Assembly (NCBI RefSeq): GCF_963678635.1
Contig: NC_087062.1
Span: 45,462,395 to 45,526,394 of the forward strand
From: Symsagittifera roscoffensis
Lineage: Eukaryota > Xenacoelomorpha > Acoela > Convolutidae
Length of the DNA: 64,000 nt
Direction of reading: 5' to 3'
Below are positions 21,613 to 32,056 of this stretch, piece by piece; positions within the stretch are counted from its first letter, which is position 1; each line of letters opens with the position of its first letter. The notes beneath the pieces are model-generated. The model was not told the DNA's origin. It searched no databases and saw only the letters and a list, made by a program, of their open reading frames with translations. The position numbers and the translations under genes were made by a program.

Positions 21613-23249
21613 AACTAATGCAATATAATGAATTTACAACAAGTGATGCAATGTATTGAACTATTGTACGGAGTAGTATTTTGATAGTGTATGTTTATAA
21701 AGTTGCGGTAAATTTCAAATACGATGCAGTGATTTATATACTTTCTTTGTAATTTAATTTTTTTCTCAAGAAATTGACTTTTTTTGGAGTTCCAGTAGGT
21801 TTCAGCTTTGCCTTCAAGTAGAGAGAAAGTAGATTATCCAATACATTAGGTCAATTTGTAGCTAATCTTTTGGTGTTTTGAAGTTTTTTTTGGTTAAATA
21901 ATTTACGGTAGCACCTGAATAAGGGAACCTTGAGCAAGATATTTACATTTTTTATCGTAATAATCAGACAATATCAGATCTAATTTCATCTCTGCCAGCA
22001 ATTTGTTTGTTCAATTGATACTATTTTCCTCCTAAATTCTCCAGTTCTGACTGAATTTTCTCATGAAATGTGTTCAATGGCGAAAACATGTATTAAGCAG
22101 AAAGCAAGAATAACCTTAAAACTTAGAAAAAATCTACGAAAAATCATAAAAATTATGTTGCAGAAGCAACAGAGAGATAATCATCAGTTATGAAGAAGAT
22201 TTTATTGAATTTGACCCAATATCGAATAAATTTTTCAAAAAGTTTATCACGTTTATAGTCAATTTTAGCAGTTAACTGTTTATTTTTTTTCAATGATCTA
22301 AAATTTGTAATTATTAACATGAAAATTTCTCACAAATTGTATTTTTTGTACAAATTTTGGCAAATCATTGAGAACAAAAATGAGGAGGAGTTGAATCATG
22401 GAGCTTGATCTAGAATATTCAAAAAATATTGCCCTTAATGTTCATTTGAATTGAGATTCCTTTTAAAATTCTCCCTGAAAAAAAACCAGTTTATTACAAA
22501 AATAGAAGGTTCAAAATGGAATTTTTTACTTAAATTTGATTGATTTTTACTTTACCTTCTCGAAAATTACAATTAATTTAACTATTTTCCGGAAGTTTCA
22601 GTGTTGATTCTGCTATTATGAGCTTTCTTTTTATGTGTTTAGGACATCATATATTCCGTACAAAAAAACTAACGACAAGAACTTCATTCCACAATCTACA
22701 CGTAATTAACCTGTGATATTTAACAATTAGATAATGCGCGCCAAAAGCTTTGGGGAAAAACTGGGCAATTCCACTCAAAAATTAAAAAATTACGTTTTTT
22801 TTTATCTTACCATCACACTGAAACCTTACCATCGGTTTTCCCTATCTTACAACATTGTAGACTCTATACCCAATCTTAATACATAGCACGGCTGACCGGA
22901 AATTTATAACGTATCTTAATACATGGGGTCAGCCATGCTCCCCCTCCCCCCGCCTCAGCTCCAACATCTACTGCTGGTTCCACTCCTAAGTAGCGAGGTA
23001 GACAATCGACAGTAACTAATGATTATATGAGACACTCTGACAACAACTGCGTCAGTCCGACAACTGATGAACCAAAAAGATCAAAACCCTCCTCATGAAA
23101 GACTCGATTGGCAACTCTCAAACCCAAAACCAAGCAATCCGACAAAATAAAAAGGCAGAAAAAATAGTTCTTTTCCCACAAAGACAAAAACAACGACGAC
23201 GATAAAAACAAATAAAAAAAACGAAACGTTTGCGACGTCAACAAAAGAA
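21613..23249 (+). mobile_element. Polinton A noncoding segment between polymerase and integrase
   Basis: No gene is supported. The part from 21,934 is repeated almost exactly at 30,847-32,050 (copy B) and, more diverged and inverted, at 8,641-10,010 (copy M). A more GC-rich patch at 22,920-23,030 precedes a Gln/Lys-rich coding-like stretch that may be the start of the integrase gene. Confidence 0.6.
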
Positions 23250-24185
23250 TGGAAATCCTACTATCGTTGAAGCAAAGAACTCATTTTACTCTACTCGCAA
23301 GAACCAGCTGCTATGGTAGCGTAAAAATTTTAACAAATGCTAGTCAATTCTCACCAAAAAAATGTTAAAACTTCTGCGATCTCAACCATCACGAACAAAG
23401 TATGGATTGTTTCGTAAAATATATCCTCGCCTGAAATTGAGCGTTAACGAGATCAACGAAATTTGGTCTCTTGACTTGGCATATATGGATAAACTGGCCA
23501 AGTAGAACCGAAGGGTACAATATTTATTAGGTGTTGTCAATTTTCTATCTCGCTACTTACTAGCAGAACCCCTGAAAACCAAATCTGCTAGAGAAACAGC
23601 CAAAGATTTCAAAAAAATGATCAAACAACCCAAAACAAAATTGGGTTGACAAAGGCACAGAGTTAGAAGTAGAGTTCGAAAAATTATGTACTAAACGGGA
23701 AATGATTCATACAACACTCACAGTTGACAAAATTCAGCGTTTGCCGAACGGAAAATTCGATTGCTTAAAAAAATGATCTACAAGTAATTGGAGTTTGAAT
23801 GGACACACATTTTTTTGTCAAATAACAGATTTTTGTTCAGACAATCAACTCACGTGTGAATAAGGTAATAAAATTATCTCCGAACAAGGTCACGCGAAAG
23901 CATGTGCCTGCTTTAATATCGATAATTGGAAACAGTTCAGCAAATTTGGTACAAAAATCAAAGTTTTATGTTGGTGACTATGTGCAAAATGCAAAAACTG
24001 ACTTGCATTTTAGAAAAGGTTACAAGCAGATTTTCACAGACAAAGTTTTTTGAAATAATTGCCAATCCTTTTGTACTGCCTCCAACACACACTATCATTC
24101 ATGCAGAGAAGGAAGAAATGAACGGTAAATTTTGTGAAAAAGAACTTAGTTTGATGGTAAGCAAAGCACATTTTGACAACGAAGG
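23250..24185 (+). pseudogene. Polinton integrase (rve family), copy A
   Basis: A retrovirus-type integrase, which would join element ends to target DNA. An N-terminal basic region leads into NEIWSLDLAYMDKLAK, with the first catalytic Asp at 23,473-23,475. Then come YLLGVVNFLSRY, EPLKTKSARETAKDF and, in another frame, WVDKGTEL (second Asp, 23,648-23,650). The third acidic position appears as Asp (23,726-23,728) in HTTLTVDKIQ, where copy M has Glu; the 26-residue spacing is shorter than the usual ~35, so this assignment is tentative. The C-terminal SH3/chromo-like domain (KFYVGDYVQNAKTDLHFRKG, FEIIANP) ends with MNGKFCEKELSLM near 24,160. Stops and frameshifts interrupt it throughout. Confidence 0.75.
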
Positions 24186-25665
24186 GCAATTATGAGTTTA
24201 CTGCGCGATTGATATCAACAGCATCAATAGCTTACTTCCACGACAACAATTTGGCCTTTTTTGAAACTTTTTTAAAAGATCAAATAGCTTTAGATAGAGG
24301 TTGGAGAGTTGCTCCTTACGACATAATTTTCCCAACAAAATTAAACAATGTTAATGGTCAAGAATTTATGTATTTCAGAGCATCCTATGTGTTAGCAGGT
24401 AAATGCAACGCTGGCAATCGGAAAACAATTCTCAGGCCTTATTATGGAAAAAAGTTTTTATCAAATCGGGAGAGTACACTTTTATGAAAAAATTGATCAT
24501 CAAAATAAAAACAAAAGTCAGAGAAAAAACTTATTTCGATGCAAATCCTCAAAAATCACAAATAGCATGAGAATTTGGATGGATGCAAATAAAAAAACCT
24601 CATTTCCAAGTCGCCAAAACACCAGTCTGTTAGGCTGCTTTGCAATTTTTGACGAGAACGATGAACTTTGCATTGGTTACAAAATGATACCCTGCTAAGA
24701 TGCATCTTATGAGGGAAACGAACTATAAGAGTCTCATTTCCCATATGACTTACCCAGTGGAACAATTCATATTTTTGTTCATTTTGACATAACTCAAAAC
24801 CAAAATATTGGAGATGCAAAGGCCCCAACTTTACGCTTCATTTACTTAAATTGACACATCAAAATTTGTTGTGCTTGCAGCAGTAAACCTAGTCATTGAA
24901 AAAACTTCACAAACGTTTCGTACAACAATATCCGTACAGTAGCGCACAGAACTGCCCTTTGCAGGAACTGGTAAAATTGTGTTGACTCAGATTTTTACTC
25001 TTGAAGTTTTTGAAATAGTTGCCAGTCCTACTGTATTGCCTGCAACATATTGTCTGATTTTTATCGAAGCCTGAGAGCACACTTTTGCAGTACGACTGAT
25101 CAATGAAATAAGAACAAAATTCAAAGATGAATTTTAATTAGATGGAAGCCCTCAAGAAATCAAAAATAGCATGAGGATTTGGATGAATGCAAATAAAGGA
25201 ATCTCATTTCCAAGTCCCCAAATACCCACTCTGTTAGGCTACTTTGCAAATCTTGACGAAAACGGTGATTATCACATTGATTACAGAGGGATACCCTCCA
25301 TAGATGCATATTATGAGGGAAACGAACTGTACGAAGCTCATTTCCCATATAATTTAATCAGTGGGACATGTCATGCTTTTGTATTTTTGACATAATTCAA
25401 TACCAAAATGTTGGAGATGCAAAGGCCCCATTGATACGCGTCATTGATCCAATTAGACGGATCAAAAACGGGTGTTGCTTGCAGCATTGAACCTAATCAT
25501 TGAAAAAAATTCACTACTTCAGACATCAAAAAATTCTTCACTTTAACTGTACAATCAATATCCGTACAGTTTCTCAGCACAGAAACTGGAAGTCTGGTGC
25601 CCTTTGCAGGTACTTTTAGTACTGTTAAAGTTGTATTGACTCTAAAACTCAAGCGCTTAGACTGA
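24186..25665 (+). pseudogene. Minor capsid (penton-like) Polinton protein with internal duplication, copy A
   Basis: The gene starts within the end of the integrase (GNYEFTARLISTASIAYFHD) and has the dWRVA...IIFPTKLNNVNGQEF block typical of a conserved Polinton virion protein that I take as the minor capsid or penton protein; the role is inferred. The central part occurs twice. Unit 1 (about 24,490-24,860) has MRIWMDANK and YEGNEL. Unit 2 (about 25,000-25,470) repeats MRIWMNANK, NGDYHIDYRGIPS, YEGNELYEAHFPYNL and DAKAPLIRVIDPIRRIKNG. Unit 2 is preceded by FEIVASPTVLPATY, an integrase-tail sequence. The C-terminus (TETGSLVPFAGT) ends at a TGA at 25,663-25,665, 6 bases before the next ATG. Many stops and frameshifts. 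Confidence 0.6.
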
Positions 25666-25671
25666 AAATCA

Positions 25672-26065
25672 ATGGAACAGTATAAGTCAACAAAGCAAGC
25701 TTCACTTCCTCATTTCTCTGGACACTACCGACTACGCGGTAGTGGACTTGGCGCTTTGGCTGCTGGTATTGGTCGTGTTGCTATACTGTTTGCACGACGG
25801 ATTATTCTACCGGCTGCAAAAAATTGAGCAGAGAAGTTTTGATGAGTGCAGCGCCTGAATCGATTGATGTTGCTGTAAAAAAGAAGTCTCCTGAACAAGC
25901 CTTGAAAAATACTAAAACAAAAACTGCATGAAAACAACTCAGTGGTGATAGAGATCGCCAAAAGACACCATTGATTGTGTTAAGAAAAATAAGGTGTGTA
26001 GGAGCTCGAAAAAGGAAAACAACCATTCGAAGAAAAAGCAGACTAGCGAGAAATTGTGCAGACTT
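25672..26065 (+). pseudogene. pX-like small basic Polinton protein, copy A
   Basis: The ATG at 25,672 gives MEQYKSTKQASLPHFSGHY, then a Gly/Ala-rich hydrophobic segment (RGSGLGALAAGIGRVA). After a one-base shift come SAAPESIDVAVKKKSPEQAL and a strongly basic tail (ARKRKTTIRRKSRLAR). Glycine-rich amphipathic plus basic character suggests a capsid-interior or membrane-active peptide, as in adenovirus minor proteins. This is inference from composition and gene order. Confidence 0.5.
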
Positions 26066-26084
26066 TTTTTCTCAAATATAAAAA

Positions 26085-26275
26085 TTACCGCTAATTTTTT
26101 ATCCAATGAAGTTACCCATAGTTCGATTTTGAAAAGCAACCTCTTTTGATTTCTTTTGAAATAGCCTTTGACCAAAAAACTGGATCTGTCTACTCACCTA
26201 ATGGACCAACGCTTGAATTTGAAATTACTGGTGACCTGCAAAAATTTATTTGGAAATACGACGCAAAGTAGCACA
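26085..26275 (+). pseudogene. Major capsid protein N-terminal remnant, copy A
   Basis: Only the first ~60 codons remain: QKTGSVYSPNGPTLEFEITG, then FIWKYDAK. The reading breaks at GCAC|ATGTTT (about 26,274), where copy C continues with the rest of the capsid gene. About 1,130 bases equivalent to 40,045-41,175 are deleted. Confidence 0.65.
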
Positions 26276-26400
26276 TGTTTATAATTGTGTACACTTCAAA
26301 ATCAGATTCTCCGGAGTTCTCAACAAAAGAAAAGTTTTAAACTTTGCTGACCCTCTCAGTCTTCCTACTAGAACGAGAATTTTTATCAGGTCAACTATTT
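26276..26400 (+). pseudogene. First protease (PRO1) remnant, copy A
   Basis: TSKSDSPE and the KRKVL.FADPLSL segment are kept. The 18 bases that encode the catalytic His region in copy C (ETHWIV) and the whole Cys box are deleted, so this remnant cannot be a protease. Confidence 0.6.
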
Positions 26401-26559
26401 AATATGGTTTATTTTTACACTTTTTAGTTTTTTTGAACACTAAATTATTTTAATAATTGAAATATTTACCAATTTTTGGTAACTGAATAGCGATAGTCCG
26501 TGAGGTTGGGCTACTACCAAAGTAAAAATATACAAAATCGGCCTTCGGGGAATATCTCC

Positions 26560-26650
26560 ATACCAGCAACTGCGGCCTCCTGTCAGTACAATTTCCCGAC
26601 GGGTTCCGAAACGCCGCCTTTCGGCTGAGAGTCGAGCGCCGTACGTTGTC
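26560..26650 (+). repeat. GC-rich island with small hairpin, copy A
   Basis: CCGAAA (26,606-26,611) and TTTCGG (26,619-26,624) flank a CGCCGCC loop. The block (GCGGCCTCCTGTCAGTAC to GAGTCGAGCGCC) is kept in copies A, B, C and M despite its contrast with AT-rich surroundings. Antisense open frames here are shadows. Confidence 0.6.
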
Positions 26651-26739
26651 CTCTACTCGGATACCTAGAAACTTTATTCTATCTCCAGTTTTACAGTAAC
26701 AAGTTAGGTACAAGTTTTGAAATTATTTATACACAGAAA

Positions 26740-27039
26740 CAGATCGAACATACACAATACTCGAAGATATGTCTCCGATTTCTTTTTACAGTTCCTCTCG
26801 GTCTCCCTTTCTTTGAATACAGCAACATCTATCAAAGGATAAACGATAACTTCAATCAAGTCAAAGAACTGATGACAGGAAATGCAATGCAAAGCTCAAA
26901 CTTAATATGATTGGTTCTCTTTTATTTTTATGTTGCTCATTTGGTTTTTAGGACAAACTCTGATGGTGATGCTCCGGATTTTGTATACGTCAATGATGAT
27001 GTTTTCAAATTTTTCTTGACTCATATGCTTTCTCATTAA
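26740..27039 (+). pseudogene. Second adenain-like protease gene (PRO2), copy A
   Basis: Visible order: YSNIYQRINDNFNQVKELMT, then GNAMQSSNL, then YVAHLVF and a C-terminal NSDGDAPDFVYVNDDVFKFF ending at TAA 27,037-27,039. The arrangement parallels PRO1 of copy C (MQDSISTMCGSFCKYIAHLI). However, the Cys codon position reads ATT (26,910-26,912) and a frameshift intervenes. The Gln codon (26,890-26,892) is kept. It is therefore a catalytically dead relative or duplicate of the maturation protease. Confidence 0.5.
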
Positions 27040-27099
27040 ATAATTTTTTTTAATATGGTTTAATTTCATATACATTTTAACTTCTAGATGATTGCGTGC

Positions 27100-27480
27100 T
27101 AATTAATTTTTTAAAATTTTGTCCAAAGTGTCTGTTAGCAAGGAAAGAGAGGTTTAGGGAGTGCAGACAGATAGCGCAACTCATTTTAAGCCAAACCGCA
27201 GTGACAACTGTAAAATCTTTATACTATACTTTTTTTAACTTATATCCATAAATTAATAGGTCACAATTGAAAAAAAAATCTTTTCAGATTACATGGTGAC
27301 TATAAGTCAAAACTTAATATATGGTGACATATAGTAATATTACATGGGGATTATTAGGTAAGAAATAGTACATGGTGACAGTTAGGATTATTACATGGTG
27401 ATCATTGGTTGTCAGATAAAACCTGGTGACAATAATGATTTGTTTCGTAATGTCCATCCATGTATGACAACCCCCCATCA
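27100..27480 (+). repeat. Subterminal ACATGGTGAC repeats, copy A
   Basis: TTACATGGTGAC, ATATGGTGAC, ACATGGGGAT, ACATGGTGACAGTTAGG, ACATGGTGATCATTGG and ACCTGGTGACAAT follow each other at 20-33 base spacing between about 27,290 and 27,430. Such iterated sites near an element end may bind a terminal replication or transposition protein; that is inference. Confidence 0.65.
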
Positions 27481-27590
27481 TAGTGTACTTTATGCATTCT
27501 ACTTGGATCGTTCCGACAAAATTTCAACAAGTTTCAACTTTTTTTTCTGGAATTCAGGGATATAAAAACAGTGTACACCCATCCAGTGCA

Positions 27591-27608
27591 CAGTTTGGCC
27601 TCACAATG
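27591..27608 (-). mobile_element. Terminal word CATTGTGAGGCCAAACTG (minus strand), copy A
   Basis: Inverted match to CATTACGAGGCCAAACTG at 4,828 and to both ends of the element at 973-2,661, with the same word in copies B and C. This may be part of the Polinton terminal inverted repeat. Confidence 0.5.
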
Positions 27609-27710
27609 AATTCTGAATAAAATTTTGCATTTCATACAGACGCGCAATCAAAATTGGTTTGTACCTTTTTTATGCAAGATTGCATTTCTATACTTATATT
27701 TACTCAGTTA

Positions 27711-28616
27711 CCTGGGTTGACCTCCATAAACCGAAAAATTTTATTTTACAATTCCATTCACCGAAAATGCTTGTCATACAATTTCATGCGTTAAATATAT
27801 GGAGAAATGCTAATCGTACAATTATCATACAATTTAAAAAAAATAAATGAAAAAAGATTCGAACTTGTTTTTGCGGCTATTTCAATCAAATAAAACAATC
27901 TGGTGAAAAAAAATCAATAAAAATTGTGAGACTAGCATTTTTTTGATGGCGACAACAAAAAATTTCCGAGCAAAATTAAAATTGCTTGAATTTTTTATCA
28001 CTCGCAAATCAAGTTTTGTACTTTAACAAACATTTTCTAAAAAAAATATTTGCATGCAAATTTTAACTTTTTGTCTGCATAACGCAGTTCTGTATACATA
28101 AAAATTGGATTTTTTCCGTTTCTTTGGATAACTTTTTTCAAACAGGCTAAAAACTCCGATTTATTTTTTATAACATGTTTATATATCCCTTGACCAATGT
28201 CTGATAATTTGAAAATTCTAATTTTAAAGATAATCATCATTGAAACTTTTTGTCAAAATTTAAAGTTTGATGTTTCATTATATGATATGTGAAAAGAATT
28301 CTTGCACAATTAAGGTCGTTTCAATGCATTGTAAAAGCCAGACGATCAACTCTTTGGTGACTCTAGTTTTGTCCATGTTTTTATTCACTTGTCTTCGGTC
28401 ACAAACACATCCCAAAATTTTTGAGAAAAAAAGTTTTTTTAAAAATCAACTTTTTGGTTGATGTTAAAACGCTTGACCTACAATTTTCATAAATGAAAAA
28501 TGCTTACCTTAGAGTTTTCTGAACATTTTTTGTAATTATGAAATTGTAGGAAACTGTATGATAAGAAGTTTTTCATACATGAAAATTGCAGGACAAGCAT
28601 TTTTGGTCAACCCGGG
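27711..28616. mobile_element. MITE, Tc1/mariner type, 906 bp, copy A
   Basis: CCTGGGTTGACC (from 27,711) and GGTCAACCCGGG (to 28,616) are terminal inverted repeats. The homology continues inward (AAAATGCTTGTC...ACAATTT on both sides). TA dinucleotides flank both ends (27,709-27,710 and 28,617-28,618), as expected for Tc1/mariner insertion. There is no transposase; open frames such as 28,037-28,240 are chance. It is absent from the equivalent place in inverted copy M. Confidence 0.8.
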
Positions 28617-28618
28617 TA

Positions 28619-28767
28619 GCTTGTGAAAAATTCATGATATCTCCCCCCTAAATGGACTTAGGGGGGGGGGGGGGGGGGTGGGGGACTGTACGCTTGATCC
28701 GCTGAGAAAAATTGTTCCCGTGTTGACTTGTCACATATATTTATCGCTGGATGGGCATTTTTCGCGT
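28619..28767 (+). repeat. G-tract zone with hairpin, copy A
   Basis: CCCCCCTAA (28,643-28,651) and TTAGGGGGG are reverse complements around an ATGGAC loop, and the G run extends to 18 G (28,661-28,678) followed by T and more G. The tract differs in length between copies, as expected for replication slippage. The flanking GTACGCTTGATCC and CGCTGGATGGGCATTTTT words are shared by A, B and C. Confidence 0.65.
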
Positions 28768-29096
28768 GTGAATAAGGTAATAAAATTATCTCCGAACAAG
28801 GTCACGCAAAAACATGTACCTGCTTTAGTATCGATAATTAGAAACAGTTCAGCAAATTTGGTACAAAAATTAAAGTTTTATGTTGCTGACTATGTGCAAA
28901 ATGCAAAAACTGACTTGCATTTTAGAAAAGGTTACAAGCAGATTTTCACAGACAAAGTTTTTTGAAATAATTGCCAATCCTACTGTAATGCCTCCAACAC
29001 ACAATATCATTGATGCAGAGAAGGAAGAAATGAACGGTAAATTTTGTGAAAAAGAACTTAGTTTGATGGTAAACAAAGCACATTTTGACAACGATG
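28768..29096 (+). pseudogene. Integrase C-terminal domain only, copy D
   Basis: After the chimeric join at CATTTTTC|GCGTGTGAATAAG the sequence gives NKVTQKHVPALVSI, YVADYVQNAKTDLHFRKG, FEIIANP and MNGKFCEKELSLM. The catalytic core is missing. The same join occurs at about 37,655 in copy C, so it predates their duplication. Confidence 0.65.
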
Positions 29097-30570
29097 GGCA
29101 ATTATGAGTTTACTGCGCGATTGATATCAACAGCATCAATGGCTTACTTCCACGACAACAATCTGGCTTTTTTTGAAACTTTATTAAAAGATGAAATAGC
29201 TTTAGATAGAGATTGGAGAAATGCTCCTACGACATAATTTTCCCAACAAAATTAAACAATGTTAATGGTCAAGAATTTATTTATTTCAGAGCATCCAATG
29301 TGTTAGCAGGCAAAACCAACGCTGGCAATCGGAAAACAATTCTCAGGCCTTATTATGAAAAAAATTTTTATCAAATCGGGAGAGTACACTTTTATGAAAC
29401 AATTGATCATCAAAAAAAACAAAACTCAACGAAAAAACGTATTTCGATGCAAATCCTCAAAAATCACAAATAGCATGAGAATTTGGATGGATGCAAAAAA
29501 AAGAGCCTTATTTCCAAGTCGCCAAATACCCAGTCTGTTAGGCTACATTGTAATTTTTGACGAGAACGGTGAACTTCGCATTGGTTACAAAATGATACCC
29601 TGCTAAGATGCATCTTATGAGGGAAACGAACTATAAGAGTCTCATTTCCCATATGACTTATCCATTGGGACAAATCATATTTTGTTCATTTTGACATATC
29701 TCAAAACCAGAATATTGGAGATGCAAAGGCCCCATCTTTACGCTTCATTTACTTAAATTGACACATCAAAATTTGTTGTGCTTGCAGCACTAAACCTAGT
29801 CATTGAAAAAACTTCACAAACTTTTCGTACAACAATATCCGTACAGTAGCGCACAAAACTGCCCTTTGTAGGAACTGGAAAAATTGTGTTGACTCAGATT
29901 TTTACAATTGAAGTTTTTGAAATATCTGCCAGTCCTACTGTATTGCCTGCAACATATAGTCTGATTTTTATCGAAGCCGGAGAGCACACTTTTGCAGTAC
30001 GACTGATCAATGAAATTAGAACAAAATTCAAAGATGATTTTTAATTTGATGGAAGTCCTCAAGAAATCACAAATAGCATGAGGATTTGGATGAATGCAAA
30101 TAAAGGAATCTCATCTCCAAGTCCACAAATACCCAATCTGTTAGGCTACTTTGCAAATTTTGACGAAAACGGTGATTATCACATTGGTTACAGAGGGATA
30201 CCCTCCATAGATGCATATTATGAGGGAAACGAACTGTACGAAGCTCATTTCCCATATAATTTACTCAGTGGGACATGTCATGTTTTTGTATATTTGACAT
30301 AATTCAAAACCAAAATGTTGGAGATGCAAGGGCCCCATTGATACGCGTCATTGATTCAATTAGACGCATCAAAATGGATGTTGCTTGCAGCATTGAACCT
30401 AATCATTGAAAAAATTTCACTACTTAAGACATCAAAAAATTATTCACTTCAACTGTACAATCAATATCCGTACAGTTGCTCAGCACAGAAACTGAAGTCT
30501 GGTGCCCTTTGCAGGTACTTTTAGTACTGTTAAAGTTGTATTGACTCTAAAACTCAAGCGCTTAGACTGA
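29097..30570 (+). pseudogene. Minor capsid type protein with internal duplication, copy D
   Basis: Same structure as copy A, including unit 1 (about 29,400-29,760) and unit 2 with its integrase-tail leader (about 29,900-30,370). It ends at TGA 30,568-30,570, followed after 6 bases by the pX-like ATG. Local indels differ from copy A. Confidence 0.6.
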
Positions 30571-30576
30571 AAATCA

Positions 30577-30846
30577 ATGGAACAGTATTATGCAAAGCAA
30601 GCTTCACTTCCTCATTTCTCTGGACACTACCGACTACGCGATAGTGGACTTGGCGCTTTGGCTGCTGGTATTGGTCGTGTTGCTATACCGTTTGCACGAT
30701 GGGTGATTCTACCGGCTGCAAAAAATGAGCAGAGAAGTTTTGATGAGTGCAGCGCCTGAATCGATTGATATTGCTGTAAAAAAGAACTCTCCTGAACAAG
30801 CCTTGAAAACTACTAAAACAAAAACTGCATGAAAACAACTCAATGG
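30577..30846 (+). pseudogene. pX-like protein truncated by rearrangement, copy D
   Basis: A 60-codon frame from the ATG at 30,577 (MEQYYAKQASLPHFSGHY) is longer than in the other copies. The gene is cut at ACTCAATGGTGA|GCAAGATA, where the DNA switches to the noncoding Polinton segment equivalent to 21,934. Confidence 0.55.
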
Positions 30847-32056
30847 TGAGCAAGATATTTACATTTTTTATCGTAATAATCAGACGATATCAGATCTAAT
30901 TTCATCTCTGCCAGCAATTTGTTCGTTCAATTGATACTATTTTCCTCCTAAATTCTCCAGTTCTGACTGAATTTTCTCATGAAATGTGTTCAATGGCGAA
31001 AACATGTATTAAGCAGAAAGCAAGAATAACCTTAAAACTTAGAAAAAATCTACGAAAAATCATAAAAATTATGTTGCAGAAGCAACAGAGAGATAATCAT
31101 CAGTTATGAAGAAGATTTTATTGAATTTGACCCAATATCGAATAAATTTTTCAAAAAGTTTATCACGTTTATAGTCAATTTTAGCAGTTAACTGATTATT
31201 TTTTTTCAATGATCTAAAATTTGTAATTATTAACATGAAAATTTCTCACAAATTGTATTTTTTGTACAAATTTTGGCAAATCATTGAGAACAAAAATGAG
31301 GAGGAGTTGAATCATGGAGCTTGATCTAGAATATTCAAAAAATATTGCCCTTAATGTTCATTTGAATTGAGATTCCTTTTAAAATTCTCCCTGAAAAAAA
31401 ACCAGTTAATTACAAAAATAGAAGGTTCAAAATGGAATATTTTACTTAAAATTGATTGATTTTTACTTTACCTTCTCGAAAATTACAATTAATTTAACTA
31501 TTTTCCGGAAGTTTCAGTGTTGATTCTGCTATTATGAGCTTTCTTTTTATGTGTTTAGGACATCATATATTCCGTACAAAAAAACTAACGACAAGAACTT
31601 CATTCCACAATCTACACGTAATTAACCTGTGATATTTAACAATTAGATAATGCGCGCCAAAAGCTTTGGGGAAAAACTGGGCAATTCCACTCAAAAGTTA
31701 AAAAATTACGTTTTTTTTTATCTTACCATCAAACTGAAACCTTACCATCGGTTTTCCCTATCTTACAACATTGTAGACTCTATACCCAATCTTAATACAT
31801 AGCACGGCTGACCGGAAATTTATAACGTATCTTAATACATGGGGTCAGCCATGCTCCCCCTCCCCCCGCCTCAGCTCCAACATCTACTGCTGGTTCCACT
31901 CCTAAGTAGCGAGGTAGACAATCGACAGTAACTAATGATTATATGAGACACTCTGACAACAACTGCGTCAGTCCGACAACTGATGAACCAAAAAGATCAA
32001 AACCCTCCTCATGAAAGACTCGATTGGCAACTCTCAAACCCAAAACCAAGCAATCC

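Larger units (their letters stand above)
15966..28767 (+). mobile_element. Most complete Polinton/Maverick, copy A
   Basis: Gene order from left to right: small minus-strand gene, polymerase B, noncoding segment, integrase, minor capsid type protein, pX-like protein, major capsid remnant, protease remnants, subterminal repeats, MITE, G-tract. The left terminus was not found. The right side ends in the word CAGTTTGGCCTCACAATG (27,591-27,608) plus a further ~1.15 kb shared with copies B and C. No FtsK/HerA-type packaging ATPase was found, although Polintons normally carry one. All genes are broken. Confidence 0.85.

Noticed and set aside
21613-23249. Packaging ATPase gene expected for a Polinton
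   Set aside because: No Walker A (GxxGxGK[ST]) or B pattern was seen in this interval or elsewhere; the AGKCNAGNRKT stretch near 24,400 lies inside the minor capsid gene and lacks the motif.
26450-26713. 87-codon minus-strand open frame over the GC island, also at 34,419
   Set aside because: Conservation follows from recent duplication of A and B; copy C and copy M do not keep the frame.
28037-28240. 67-codon open frame inside the MITE
   Set aside because: The other MITE copies carry changes that break it and no transposase motif is present.
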